Below, piece after piece: positions 8,204 through 17,341 of a DNA stretch of 56,219 nt. The position numbers were made by a program, and so were the translations under genes. How positions within the stretch are numbered: the first letter of the stretch is position 1; each line of letters opens with the position of its first letter. The notes beneath the pieces are model-generated. The model was not told where the DNA came from and searched no databases. It was given only the letters and a program-made list of their open reading frames with translations. Source of the stretch: Methanoregulaceae archaeon (lineage in GTDB: Bacteria; Armatimonadota; Fimbriimonadia; Fimbriimonadales; Fimbriimonadaceae); contig JADZEW010000007.1 in NCBI GenBank assembly GCA_020850325.1, positions 1 through 56,219 of the forward strand, in the 5' to 3' direction.

Positions 8204-10851
8204 CAGTTCGCCAAAAGCTGCCGCAGCACGTATTGGAGAATGCCGCCGTGGCGGTAGTACTCGAGTTCCTTCGGCGTGTCGATGCGCACCAGCACATCGA
8301 ACGCCTTGGTGTCTCCGTTGGCGACCGTAGCGCGCATGCGCAGCTTCTTGCCGTCGCGGAACTGACGATCCGCTTCGTAGGACAGGTCGAGCAACGAGTA
8401 CTCTTCGGTGCCTTCCAGCCCAAGACTCGCCGCGCTCTCGCCGGGCAGGAACTGGAGCGGAAGCACACCCATGCCGATCAGGTTCGAACGGTGGATCCGC
8501 TCGAAGCTCTCCGCGAGAACCGCCTTGACGCCCAGTAGGAACGTGCCCTTCGCCGCCCAGTCACGGCTCGATCCCGTGCCGTATTCCTTACCCGCGATGA
8601 CAAGGAGCTTGGTCTCGCGCCGGCGATACCGCTCGGCGGCTTCAAAGATGCTAACGACCTCGCCCGTCGGATGGTGGACCGTGAATCCGCCCTCGGTCTC
8701 CGGCGCAAGTTGGTTGCGCAGCCGGATGTTGGCGAAAGTGCCGCGAACCATGACTTCGTCGTGGCCACGGCGCGAGCCGTAACTGTTGAAGTCCTTCGGC
8801 ACGACGCCCCGACTCTGCAGCCACTCGCCCGCCGGCGAGTTCGCCTTGATCGCCCCCGCCGGAGAAATGTGGTCGGTGGTGATGCTGTCCCCGAGCAGCG
8901 CAAGCACCTGCATCGCGTTGAGATCTTGAATCTCTCGGGGAGCGTAGGCGGTCATGTCGTGGAAGTAGGGCGGGTTCTTGACGTAGGTCGACTCATCATT
9001 CCAGGCGAACCGATTGCCGCTCCCGCCGTCGATCTCGGCCCACTTCTCGTCGCCCTTGAACACGTCTTCGTACGATTCCACGAACAACTCGCGGCTGACG
9101 GCAGCTTCGATCATCGATGCGACATCCTCCTGCGACGGCCAGATGTCCTTGAGGAACACGTCGTTCCCTTCACTATCCTGACCGAGAGGGTCGTTCTGCA
9201 GGTTGATTTCGAGCGTGCCCGCGAGCGCATAGGCAACCACGAGCGGCGGCGACATCAGGTAGTTCGCCTTGACTTCCTGTTGGACTCGACCCTCAAAGTT
9301 GCGGTTGCCGCTGAGCACGGAGCACACGACGAGTTCCTCCTCTTGGATCTGCTTGCTAACCCATTCGGGGAGCGGTCCGGAGTTGCCGATGCACGTCGTG
9401 CAACCGTAGCCAACGACGTGGAAACCCACCTTCTCAAGATCTTCGAGGAGGTTCGCCTTCTTGAGATACTCGGTGACGACGCGCGAACCGGGAGCAAGCG
9501 ACGTCTTTACCCAGGGCTTGGGATGCAGGCCCCGACGGGCCGCATTTCGGGCGAGCAGCCCTGCCGCGACCATCACGGAGGGGTTACTCGTGTTTGTGCA
9601 GCTGGTGATCGCGGCGATCACGACGCTGCTGTGGGATAGCTTGTCGGGCTCAGGCGTGACGCCGTCAAGGGTCGGGAAAGCGGCGTGGAGAGATTCGCGC
9701 GCCAGTGCCAGCGGGATACGGTCTTGGGGACGCTTAGGACCCGCTACCGCCGGCTCTACTCCGGAGAGATCGAGCTCGAGGATGTCGGTGTAATCGGCTT
9801 CTGGCGTGTTCTCGTCATAGAACATGCCCTGCTCGCGGAGGTACGCCTCGACGAGTTGAATCTGTTCTTCTGAGCGGCCGGTGAGGCGGAGATAGCGCAG
9901 GGTGATGGCGTCAATCGGGAAGATGCCGCAGGTGGCGCCGTACTCAGGGGCCATGTTGGCGATCGTTGCGCGGTCGGCGAGCGGCAGAGTCAGCAGGCCC
10001 TCTCCGAAGAACTCGACGAACTTACCGACAACGCCCTTTTGGCGGAGCATCTCGGTCACGCGCAGGACCAGGTCCGTCGCGGTTGCGCCTTCGCGGAGCT
10101 TGCCCATCAAGCGGAAGCCAATGACCTGCGGAATGAGCATGCTGATCGGCTGGCCCAGCATGGCCGCCTCGGCTTCGATGCCCCCCACTCCCCAGCCGAG
10201 GACGCCAAGGCCGTTGACCATCGTCGTGTGGCTGTCCGTGCCAACCAGCGTATCGGGATAGGCCACGCCTTCATCGTTGACGAACACGACCCGCGAGAGG
10301 TATTCGAGGTTGACCTGGTGGCAGATTCCGGTGTTCGGCGGGACCACCTTGAAGTTCTTCAGGGCCGACTGGCCCCACTTCAGGAACTGGTACCGCTCAT
10401 AGTTGCGCTCGAACTCGAGGTCGCGATTGATCAGCAGGGCGGCTTCGCTGCCGTAGGCATCGACCTGGACCGAGTGGTCGATGACGAGTTCGACGGGCTG
10501 GAGCGGGTTGATCTTGGCGGGGTCACCGCCGAGTTCGGCCATCGCGTCGCGCATGGCGGCGAGGTCGACTACGCACGGGACACCGGTGAAATCTTGGAGC
10601 AAGACACGTGCGGGCATGAAGGCGATCTCATGGCTGGGTTCCGCCTTCGCGTCCCAGTTGAGAAGCGCTTCGACGTCTCCCTTGTCAACCGTGCCGTTAC
10701 CTTCGCATCGAAGGAGATTCTCCAGGAGAATCTGGAGAGAGAAGGGCAAGCGGTCGAGCCGGTGTCCCTGTTCGACGAGCGTTTTGAGGCGGTAGACGGT
10801 GAGCTCTTTGCCCGCCATCGAGAGGGTCGCACGTGCCTGAAAGGAGTTCAT
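8203..10851 (-). CDS. acnA: Aconitate hydratase (AcnA type)
   Basis: Citrate to isocitrate isomerase of the TCA cycle. The 882-residue protein has the AcnA/IRP domain order: an N-terminal catalytic part with [27 protein letters not shown], the iron-sulfur ligands in [11 protein letters not shown] and [12 protein letters not shown], and the swivelling C-terminal domain with [34 protein letters not shown] and [16 protein letters not shown]. All three cluster Cys are present. Length fits the family (about 890). The ATG at 10851 gives [22 protein letters not shown], normal for AcnA. It shares a transcript with the glycosylasparaginase, the two genes overlapping by one base. Confidence 0.96.
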   Translation of the reverse strand: MNSFQARATLSMAGKELTVYRLKTLVEQGHRLDRLPFSLQILLENLLRCEGNGTVDKGDVEALLNWDAKAEPSHEIAFMPARVLLQDFTGVPCVVDLAAMRDAMAELGGDPAKINPLQPVELVIDHSVQVDAYGSEAALLINRDLEFERNYERYQFLKWGQSALKNFKVVPPNTGICHQVNLEYLSRVVFVNDEGVAYPDTLVGTDSHTTMVNGLGVLGWGVGGIEAEAAMLGQPISMLIPQVIGFRLMGKLREGATATDLVLRVTEMLRQKGVVGKFVEFFGEGLLTLPLADRATIANMAPEYGATCGIFPIDAITLRYLRLTGRSEEQIQLVEAYLREQGMFYDENTPEADYTDILELDLSGVEPAVAGPKRPQDRIPLALARESLHAAFPTLDGVTPEPDKLSHSSVVIAAITSCTNTSNPSVMVAAGLLARNAARRGLHPKPWVKTSLAPGSRVVTEYLKKANLLEDLEKVGFHVVGYGCTTCIGNSGPLPEWVSKQIQEEELVVCSVLSGNRNFEGRVQQEVKANYLMSPPLVVAYALAGTLEINLQNDPLGQDSEGNDVFLKDIWPSQEDVASMIEAAVSRELFVESYEDVFKGDEKWAEIDGGSGNRFAWNDESTYVKNPPYFHDMTAYAPREIQDLNAMQVLALLGDSITTDHISPAGAIKANSPAGEWLQSRGVVPKDFNSYGSRRGHDEVMVRGTFANIRLRNQLAPETEGGFTVHHPTGEVVSIFEAAERYRRRETKLLVIAGKEYGTGSSRDWAAKGTFLLGVKAVLAESFERIHRSNLIGMGVLPLQFLPGESAASLGLEGTEEYSLLDLSYEADRQFRDGKKLRMRATVANGDTKAFDVLVRIDTPKELEYYRHGGILQYVLRQLLAN

Positions 10852-10903
10852 TGTGTTGGGTTGAGGATACCGCCAACGGGATGACCGATTTCAGATTCCC
10901 GTG

Positions 10904-10945
10904 ACTCCCCCTCCCCGCAACCGGGGTTCGGGGGCTGGGGTCAAC
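10904..10945 (+). repeat. Inverted repeat flanking the RHS locus (left arm)
   Basis: ACTCCCCCTCCCCGC ... GGGGGCTGGGG ... GTCAAC. The same blocks occur in reverse at 12953-12998, so the two copies bracket the RHS region. The unit resembles common GC-rich intergenic hairpins. Confidence 0.55.
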
Positions 10946-11534
10946 GTTCGACCTGGCACCCCGCCGACAAGACCCTACCCGTGGCTGGCTCGTAATACCT
11001 CGCCCGCATGTAGATCAACGAGCTCTCCGAGTCGGATACGTGCCCAATCGAAGCGACATACCCTTGCTTCGGATCAGCAGAAGATCCTCCACTACGCACG
11101 GAGCCCCACACATCATAGGTCTTCCAGTTTCCGGTGTCGTAGCCCGTGCCATCGCGAGTCAGCAACGCTCGCATGTTGCCATGCCCGTCATACATCGGGT
11201 AGGCCAGGGTGGTACTCCCCGACTCCGTCCGGGCGATTCGATCAATCCCTCTTGCGCCGAGGATGTACCGGTTGACCTGAGTCACCGTCCCCGAAGGGTT
11301 GTAGTCGTCTTCACATCTCATCTGCCCATCGTAATAATAACGCGTTGTCGGCTGGTTCGTCGCGTAATTGACGTCGTAATGCCCCGAAGGGTTGCCCATG
11401 GTGGTTCCCGGACCGGTGGTTGTCCACACGTAGGTGGCCCCTTCGACCTTCTCGATGCGCTGGCCGTCGGCTCGGTAGGCATAGCCCGCGCCGGTGGAGG
11501 GCTGGGCCAGGAGGGTCATGCGGTTGAGGACGTT
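10941..11534 (-). pseudogene. Displaced RHS core fragment
   Basis: A remnant of an RHS repeat protein. From NVLNR (about 11534) to YYEPATGR it matches residues 73-252 of the neighbouring RHS protein, including YAYRADGQRIEKVEG, RYYYDGQM, LGARGIDR, YDGHGN, TYDVWGSVRSG and the core-ending SLIYMRARYYEPATGR. After ATGR it diverges (VLSAGCQVER, then stop) where a tip domain should begin, so the tip is lost. Upstream of NVLNR the frame runs into the 44-residue ORF at 11573-11707, and no start or ribosome site fits. The likely history is an orphan RHS C-terminal module displaced by recombination and then trimmed. Confidence 0.8.
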
Positions 11535-11572
11535 GCCTCTTGGCAGCACGATAGAGCCATTTTCAGATTCGT

Positions 11573-11707
11573 CTAGGATGATGTGAGATAGAGCCACAAT
11601 GCCACACCACCTAAAAGCACAAACCCTAGGATTCGGATCACAATCTCATCCAGTAAAGCATCCAAGAGAAGAGACCACCAGCGTGACTTGGTAGGCTTAG
11701 TATCCAT
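11573..11707 (-). CDS. 44-residue membrane protein, candidate RHS immunity protein
   Basis: A small gene that starts inside the last codons of the RHS gene (the ATG lies within ...TATGGATACTAA), in another frame. A strong GGAGGA sits 9 bases before the ATG. The product begins MDTKPTKSRWW, has a short amphipathic stretch (SLLLDALLDE) and one transmembrane helix (IVIRILGFVLLGGVALWLYL). Overlap with the toxin-bearing gene, ideal ribosome site and membrane character match what is known of immunity genes beside RHS or contact-dependent toxins. By hand count 57 of the 120 bases at 11581-11700 are G or C, low for this window. The immunity role is inference; no homologue is recognised. Confidence 0.6.
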   Translation of the reverse strand: MDTKPTKSRWWSLLLDALLDEIVIRILGFVLLGGVALWLYLTSS

Positions 11708-12926
11708 ACAGTAGTTCCTCCATGATCAACACTGCGTTACCCATGTGCGCAGCCAACACACGGCCAATGGGGCCATTGAGCTCTCTGCGTTCATCATGAA
11801 AGGGCTGGGAACCTGTAAACAGCACTTTTCGTCCCGCTGCCGCTGCTGCTCTCGCATAGAGGTGCTTTCCCAGCTCAATGCGATTCATCGCTCGGATGGC
11901 TTGCCCCATGGTCATTGTAACTTTCAATGCTTCTGTGAAGTGCTTCACCCAAGCTGCTCCAATAGCACCTGTAGCCATCGAAATCGCTACCTCTCCCAGG
12001 TCAATGCTACCGTACAGCAAGTATTGCATCCCGGCACTAAACAAGCCACTCACGAGGGCCCCAGCTACCAGATGCCAGAATTTGCCACTGAAGTCCGCTC
12101 GATCAATCGGGTTACTTCCGCAGTAAAGAAACCAATTGGCCCCATCCCTAGCGGGATCCTCGGAGATGAACCTCCCCGTCGCGGGTTCGTAGTATCTCGC
12201 CCGCATGTAGATCAGCGACGATTCATCATCCGCGACATGCCCAATCGAGGCGACATACCGGCTCTTCGGATCTCCAGTGGCGGAACCTGATCGCACGGAG
12301 CCCCAGACGTCGTAGGTGCGCCAGTTCCCCGTGCCGTAGCCGGTTCCGTTCTTGGTGAGGATGGCGCGGCAGTTGCCGTGGCCATCGTAGATGGGATAGC
12401 CGTGCGTGGTGGCGCTGTTCTCGGTGATCGAGATTCGGTCGATGCCCCGCGCGCCGAGGACGTTGCGCGTCACCTTCGTGATTGTGCCCGAAGGGTTGTA
12501 GTCGTCTTCAAATCCCATCTGCCCATCATAATAATAACGCGAAGTGGGTCGGTTTTGGGCATAATTCGTGTCGTATTGGCCAGATTCTCGGCTGCCGGAC
12601 CACGAGAACGTGATCCCTTCCACCTTCTCGATGCGCTGGCCATCGGCTCGGTACGCATAGCCCGCTCCGCCGGTGGGCTGGGCGATGAGGGTGGCCCGGT
12701 TCAGCACGTCCCAGTCGTAACGCATGGGGTGGGCGTGGTTGGCGGTGGAGGCATTTCGGCGGGTGCGGTTGCCGAGGATGTCGTGTTCGTACGTCCACGC
12801 GCTCAGCGAACCGCCCGAGACGAGCGGCGGCGAGGTGGTCATGCGATTGAGGTGGAGAGCCTGTCGCGGGACGAACCCACCGCGACGCTCCGTGTCAATC
12901 CGAGTTCTGAACTCTTCAATATTCAA
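11697..12926 (-). CDS. RHS repeat-associated core protein with variable C-terminal tip (N-terminally short)
   Basis: Polymorphic-toxin type protein. Of 409 residues, about 1-80 are RHS repeats (AWTYEHDILGNRTRRN, MRYDWDVLNRATLIAQ) and 81-257 the RHS core, ending in RARYYEPATGRFISEDPARDG and NPIDRADFSG. Residues 282-409 form the tip, with two hydrophobic segments (HLVAGALVSGLFSAGMQYLLYG; EVAISMATGAIGAAWVKHF) followed by a charged end. Complete RHS proteins are usually over 1000 residues with a signal or export module. This frame starts abruptly without a ribosome site, so it is probably the surviving C-terminal part of a larger gene or an orphan module. The tip matches no toxin family known to me; the hydrophobic pairs suggest membrane activity. 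The stop overlaps the candidate immunity ORF. Confidence 0.8.
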   Translation of the reverse strand: MNIEEFRTRIDTERRGGFVPRQALHLNRMTTSPPLVSGGSLSAWTYEHDILGNRTRRNASTANHAHPMRYDWDVLNRATLIAQPTGGAGYAYRADGQRIEKVEGITFSWSGSRESGQYDTNYAQNRPTSRYYYDGQMGFEDDYNPSGTITKVTRNVLGARGIDRISITENSATTHGYPIYDGHGNCRAILTKNGTGYGTGNWRTYDVWGSVRSGSATGDPKSRYVASIGHVADDESSLIYMRARYYEPATGRFISEDPARDGANWFLYCGSNPIDRADFSGKFWHLVAGALVSGLFSAGMQYLLYGSIDLGEVAISMATGAIGAAWVKHFTEALKVTMTMGQAIRAMNRIELGKHLYARAAAAAGRKVLFTGSQPFHDERRELNGPIGRVLAAHMGNAVLIMEELLYGY

Positions 12927-12952
12927 TCGTCAGTCATCAGTCGTCAGTCGGG

Positions 12953-12998
12953 TTGACCCCACCCCCCAGCCCCCTCCCCGCTCGCGGAGAGGGGGAGT
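12953..12998 (-). repeat. Inverted repeat flanking the RHS locus (right arm)
   Basis: On the minus strand it reads ACTCCCCCTCTCCGC ... GGGGGCTGGGG ... GGGTCAAC, matching 10904-10945 in opposite orientation. Just beyond it (12927-12950) is a short run of GTCAGTC/ATCAGTC repeats. Confidence 0.55.
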
Positions 12999-13163
12999 AC
13001 CGGAGCCTCAGCGAATCCGCGAGCAGAGAGACTGAGTCCACGTGTAAGCTCACGCACTCGCGCAAAGAGCCTAACCGGGGCTAAAGACCGGAACGGCACC
13101 ATCGTGCGCGCGTCCCACGTTTATAGAAATGGGCAACACCTGCCGCTCATGGAGGATCGTTTG

Positions 13164-14114
13164 ATGAGGAAGATTTCCGTTTTCGCCTTGACCGCCTTGG
13201 CCGCCCTATCGATGGCCCAAATCGACTCGACCCGCACCATTGCCGTCATCAACGGCGAAGAGATCAAGGCGGCCGAGTATTACCGCCGCATGGAGTTCCT
13301 CTCCGGCGTGGGTAAGCAGGTCGGCAACTCCTTTGCCGAGTTCCCGCCCGGGTTCCTTACGATCGAGCAAATGATCACCGAGCGTCTCGTCCTGCAGCTT
13401 GCCAAAGAGCGGGGCGTGCTGCCCACCGCGGCGGAAGTCGAGGCCGAAGTGAAGCTCATTGAGACCGACGAACCCACCGTGATGGCGAACTGGCTCGCCT
13501 CGGGACAGACCCGCGCCGAGTTCGCGTCCATGACTCGCTACTCGATGGCCCAGTTCCGACTCACGACCCGGGGCATCACCATCACGGACGCCGAGGTCGA
13601 CAAGTTCTACAACGATAACCCGTCGCTGTTCTCGATTCCCAAGCAGGTTGGCCTACGCATCCTCGTGGTCAACACCGATGAGGCCCAACGTGCCGTCGAC
13701 GCCGAACTGGGGTCGGGGAAGAAGTTCGAGGACGTGGTCAAAGCGCACAGCATCGACTTGAGCAAAACTTCCGGCGGAGACTTCGGGATGCGCGCCTGGG
13801 ACGAGCTGTCTGAGCAGGCCCGCAAAGCGCTTGAGAACGTCCAGACCGGACAGACCAGCGCGTGGGTCGTGAGCGGCCCCACTCGGGTCAAGTTCATGGT
13901 GACGTCGGTCGTGGCTCCGCGCAAGCAAACACTCGATGCTCGACTGCGCCGATTGATCCGTCGTGAGCAGATGTTGACCAAGGGTCGCATCTCGAACAAC
14001 CTCACCAAGGACATGGCGGACTATCGTCGACGCGCGGTGATCGATATCAAAGAGAAGTCGTTCAGCGACTCGTACCGCAAGTTCGTCGAGACCCTCATCG
14101 GCGGCGGACAGTAA
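13164..14114 (+). CDS. Exported parvulin-type peptidyl-prolyl isomerase (SurA/PpiC-like)
   Basis: Periplasmic folding helper. The 316-residue protein has a signal peptide (MRKISVFALTALAALSMAQ), a helical SurA-type chaperone region beginning IAVINGEEIKAAEYYRRMEF, then a parvulin domain (about residues 165-260) with VGLRILVV, GKKFEDVVKAHSID and SGGDFGMRAWDEL. A helical tail follows. The ATG at 13164 is preferred over the upstream TTG because GGAGG lies 8 bases before it and the signal peptide begins there. A lipoprotein paralogue is at 25777-26832. It stands alone between the RHS locus and the pst operon. Confidence 0.87.
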   Translation: MRKISVFALTALAALSMAQIDSTRTIAVINGEEIKAAEYYRRMEFLSGVGKQVGNSFAEFPPGFLTIEQMITERLVLQLAKERGVLPTAAEVEAEVKLIETDEPTVMANWLASGQTRAEFASMTRYSMAQFRLTTRGITITDAEVDKFYNDNPSLFSIPKQVGLRILVVNTDEAQRAVDAELGSGKKFEDVVKAHSIDLSKTSGGDFGMRAWDELSEQARKALENVQTGQTSAWVVSGPTRVKFMVTSVVAPRKQTLDARLRRLIRREQMLTKGRISNNLTKDMADYRRRAVIDIKEKSFSDSYRKFVETLIGGGQ

Positions 14115-14167
14115 GTTCTCAACGGGCATCGGTTCTTCCGAATCGATGCCCGTTTTGCTGCGTAAAC

Positions 14168-14944
14168 CTATCCAAATCGTCCGTTGAGGTAGTCCCGCGT
14201 GACTTCGGATTGGGCCGACTCGAAGACCGCCTCGGTGTCGCCCATCTCGACTAATTCGCCCAGCATAAAGAACGCGAGCTGTGAACTGACCCGGTGCGCC
14301 TGCTGCAAGTTATGGGTGACGATCAGGACCGTATAGTCCTTCGACAGCTCCGAAATCAGGTCCTCGATCTTGCCGGTCGAGATCGGATCGAGCGCGCTGC
14401 ATGGCTCGTCCATCAGCAGGATTTCCGGCTCCACGGCGAGCATCCGCGCCAGACAAAGCCGCTGCTGCTGGCCACCTGAAAGCTCAAGCGCACTTCGGCG
14501 CAGGTGGTCCTTCACCTCGTCCCACAGGGCCGCGCGCTTTAGCGTTTCCTCAACCATGCCTTCGAGGGTCGAGCCCTTGATTCCGTAGTGCAGGCTGGGG
14601 GCAAGGGCGATGTTCTCAAACACGCTGCTCGGGAAGGGATTCGGCTTCTGGAACAGCATTCCGACGGCGCGGCGCAAGCGCATAAGGTCGGCGTTCTTCG
14701 CGTAGGGATCCATGCCCGCGACGTCAAACTTGCCAGTCACCTTCGCGCCGGGAATCCGATCGTTCATGCGGTTGAGGCAGCGCAGGAAGGAACTCTTGCC
14801 GCAGCCGCTCGGGCCGATCATGGCGGTCACCTGCCGCGCAGGCGCGGCAAAGTTGATCCCCTTCAGGGCTTGCTTCGTGCCGTAGTACAGGTTCACGTCC
14901 TCGGCGCGAACCGCGTGCTTAACGGCGCTTGCGACCGCTACCAT
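14168..14944 (-). CDS. pstB: Phosphate ABC transporter ATP-binding protein PstB
   Basis: Powers phosphate import through PstC/PstA at the inner membrane. The 258-residue protein has Walker A GPSGCGKSS, the Q-loop in LFQKPNPFP, signature LSGGQQQR, Walker B ILLMDEPCSALDP and the switch His in IVTHNLQQA; MRLRRAVGMLFQKPNPFP is typical of PstB. The ATG at 14944 lies inside the end of pstA (7-base overlap), so translation is coupled. The frame is open much further upstream, but that part is antisense-like read-through of pstA. It is the last gene of the phosphate operon; no phoU follows. Confidence 0.96.
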   Translation of the reverse strand: MVAVASAVKHAVRAEDVNLYYGTKQALKGINFAAPARQVTAMIGPSGCGKSSFLRCLNRMNDRIPGAKVTGKFDVAGMDPYAKNADLMRLRRAVGMLFQKPNPFPSSVFENIALAPSLHYGIKGSTLEGMVEETLKRAALWDEVKDHLRRSALELSGGQQQRLCLARMLAVEPEILLMDEPCSALDPISTGKIEDLISELSKDYTVLIVTHNLQQAHRVSSQLAFFMLGELVEMGDTEAVFESAQSEVTRDYLNGRFG

Positions 14945-15849
14945 CCCGCCTTCTTCCTCGCGCGAGTGCGGATGACGATCGCGAACAAGTTGATCGTCAA
15001 GACGAAGAGCATGAGCGTCAGACAGGTTCCCCATATGATTTTCTCCGGAATAACTCCACCCTGCCGATACCCTTCGGCGAGGTGGTAGGGCAAGTTGGCG
15101 ACCGGCTTCTTGAGGGTCTCCCAACCCAATGACAGCTTCTCGGTCGAGTAGTAAATGGCCGCGGTCATCAAGATCGGCGGCGCTTCTCCCGCGGCGCGGG
15201 TGACGGTAAGGACGAGGCCGGTCATGACTCCCGGCAGGGCCGAGGGCAACATGACTTTCCAGATCGTTTGCCATCGGGACAGGCCAAGCGCGATCGCGCC
15301 GTCTTCAATGGACTCAGGGACGGCACGCAGCGCCTGCTCGGTGGTGAGCACGACGATCGGGATCGAGAACAAGGCGAGCGTGAACCAGCCCGCAAGCAGC
15401 GAGGTGCCGAGCTTCAGTTTCAGCACAAAGATGGCGAGCCCGAACAGGCCGAAGATGATGGAGGGCGTACCGGCAAGCGTGGCGATCGATGCTCGTAGGG
15501 TCCGGGCCATACGGCCCTCGCCCGCGTACTCGGCAAGCCAGATTCCACCCAAGAGACCGAACGGTAACGTGAGGGCCAGCGTCCCGACCATGAGGAGGAT
15601 GGAGCCACGAAGCATCGGCCAGATGCCGCCCTTCGTCATTCCCTCCTCCGGATACGACGTCAGGAACTCCCAGCTGATCGCGGGCAACCCCTTGACCAAG
15701 ATCGTTCCGATCAGCGCCAAGGTCATCGCCACAACCAGGTAGTGGATTGACGTCGCTACCCCGACCAGGAACTTGCCCTGGCGCAGCCGCCGAACGTCGC
15801 GCTGGTGAAGTTCAGCTTGATTCGGACGCGCGCTTCCTAAGACCGCCAT
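14938..15849 (-). CDS. pstA: Phosphate ABC transporter permease PstA
   Basis: One of the two inner-membrane channel subunits for phosphate. The 303-residue protein has about six transmembrane helices and a binding-protein-dependent transport loop, EQALRAVPESIEDGAIALGLSRWQTIWKVMLPSALPGV, with the EAA-type Gly. GGIWPMLRGSILLMVGTLALTLPFGLLGGIWLAEYAG is also typical of PstA. The start overlaps the end of pstC by 13 bases and the stop overlaps pstB, so the three genes are translationally linked. Confidence 0.95.
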   Translation of the reverse strand: MAVLGSARPNQAELHQRDVRRLRQGKFLVGVATSIHYLVVAMTLALIGTILVKGLPAISWEFLTSYPEEGMTKGGIWPMLRGSILLMVGTLALTLPFGLLGGIWLAEYAGEGRMARTLRASIATLAGTPSIIFGLFGLAIFVLKLKLGTSLLAGWFTLALFSIPIVVLTTEQALRAVPESIEDGAIALGLSRWQTIWKVMLPSALPGVMTGLVLTVTRAAGEAPPILMTAAIYYSTEKLSLGWETLKKPVANLPYHLAEGYRQGGVIPEKIIWGTCLTLMLFVLTINLFAIVIRTRARKKAGW

Positions 15850-17300
15850 GCGGCCCTCCTCGCCAAGCGCTGACCCAGCAGATTACACACGATGGTGATG
15901 GCAAAGAGCACGAGGCCGATCAAGAACAAATGGCCATAGTGGGGCTGCTCGAACTCGACATTGGCCATTTCGATGCCCACGGTGTCGGCGATTCCGCGGG
16001 TCGATGCCACCAGAGCATCGACTCCCGTGGGCATGGCGGGAGTCCCCCCGGAGAGGATCCACACGATCATCGTTTCGCCGATGGCGCGGGCAAAGCCGAG
16101 GAGCAAAGCGGCATAGAGCGCAGGTTTTGCAGCTGGCAAGATCACCCGACGAATCGACTCACCCGACGTTAAGCCAAGCGCTTCAGCCCCGTCGCGGAGC
16201 GAACGCGGGATGTTGCGGAGCCCGTCCTCGGCGATCGATACGATCGTGGGGATGGTGAGCACGCCCATGACTACTGCCGCGGTCAGCAGACTTCGGCCCG
16301 ATTCCATGCCGAACGCCCTGCCCACCGTCGCCATCAAGCCTGGGGCAACAATCATCAAGCCGAAGTAACCGAGAACAACGGTCGGGATACTCGCCAGGAG
16401 TTCGATGATCGGCTTCAGCCACTCCCTTAAGCGGTGCGGAGCAAACTCGCTGAGATAGAGCGCGGTGAGCAGAGCGGGGCCGATCGCGAAGAGGATGGCG
16501 AGGATGGTGATGATCACCGTCGATAGCAAAAGCGGCATGAGGCCGTAGCGTGGATACTGCGTCGTCGGTGCCCACTCGGTCTTAAAGAAGCCACGAAGCG
16601 TCGCTCCGATTGCGCTGATCCCGGTGGGAGTCGATTCCAGCTCAAAGACGTAGCCTTGGGTGCGCTCGTCGTCGGTCTTGGCGATGAATGCGGGCAGCTC
16701 GATCTCGCCTCGGGGTCGAGTGCGCAGGTCGATGTCTACCGCGGGGGCGTCGATGCCCGCCGGTGCCTTGATCAGCTTAAGGCGAAGGTTATGGACGCTG
16801 AGGTCCGCATCGAAGGCCGCATCCGGCTCCCAGCGAAGGACAAACGACTTGTCTTGGTGTTCGGGGGTGGCGAAGGCGAAAAGCAAGAACTTCCGCTGTC
16901 CACCAGCATCGTGCCAGGATTGCCAGTTGTCGCGAGCAAGCATCAGCGGGTCGATGTTCGCGAGCTCACCCTCGACCAAACTGCCCGTCGCGAGGGTTGC
17001 AACCCCCTGGAGTTCAGCAAGGGTCGGCATCGGGATCGACTCTTTGTCATCGAGCCCGTCCATGCCGTCCATGTGAGAGGTCAGGACGCTGGCATTCGGA
17101 TCCATCTCGACCGCCTCACTTCGAGGAGCAGAGACAGGTTGAGCAGCGATTCGATACCCGTAGGGAAACTTGCGGTCGAACGCGTACCGCGACTCGAGCG
17201 ACAAGTACGCGAACATTCCGACGACCATGAGGCCAATAGCGACCCCACAAAACGCCACGAGGCGCTCCATGATCCAGTCGGTGACGCGGCCCTTCCTCAT
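15837..17300 (-). CDS. pstC: Phosphate ABC transporter permease PstC with large periplasmic insert
   Basis: The second channel subunit. Of 487 residues, the last 240 are an ordinary PstC (LLLSTVIITILAILFAIGPALLTALYLSEFAP, SIPTVVLGYFGL, and the transport loop EDGLRNIPRSLRDGAEALGLTSGESIRRVILPAA). Between the first helix (about residues 15-34) and the second lies an insert of about 200 residues, acidic and strand-rich, predicted to face the periplasm. E. coli PstC (319 residues) lacks it, although longer PstC forms with such inserts exist in other bacteria. It lies 41 bases downstream of pstS. Confidence 0.93.
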   Translation of the reverse strand: MRKGRVTDWIMERLVAFCGVAIGLMVVGMFAYLSLESRYAFDRKFPYGYRIAAQPVSAPRSEAVEMDPNASVLTSHMDGMDGLDDKESIPMPTLAELQGVATLATGSLVEGELANIDPLMLARDNWQSWHDAGGQRKFLLFAFATPEHQDKSFVLRWEPDAAFDADLSVHNLRLKLIKAPAGIDAPAVDIDLRTRPRGEIELPAFIAKTDDERTQGYVFELESTPTGISAIGATLRGFFKTEWAPTTQYPRYGLMPLLLSTVIITILAILFAIGPALLTALYLSEFAPHRLREWLKPIIELLASIPTVVLGYFGLMIVAPGLMATVGRAFGMESGRSLLTAAVVMGVLTIPTIVSIAEDGLRNIPRSLRDGAEALGLTSGESIRRVILPAAKPALYAALLLGFARAIGETMIVWILSGGTPAMPTGVDALVASTRGIADTVGIEMANVEFEQPHYGHLFLIGLVLFAITIVCNLLGQRLARRAAWRS

Positions 17301-17341
17301 AGGAATGTCGGGCCGGAGCCGAGGCTCCGGCCCAGTGCGGA

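Noticed and set aside
14945-15274. Upstream extension of the PstB frame
   Set aside because: It overlaps pstA in another frame and lacks any ABC motif; the ATG at 14944 gives the normal PstB start.
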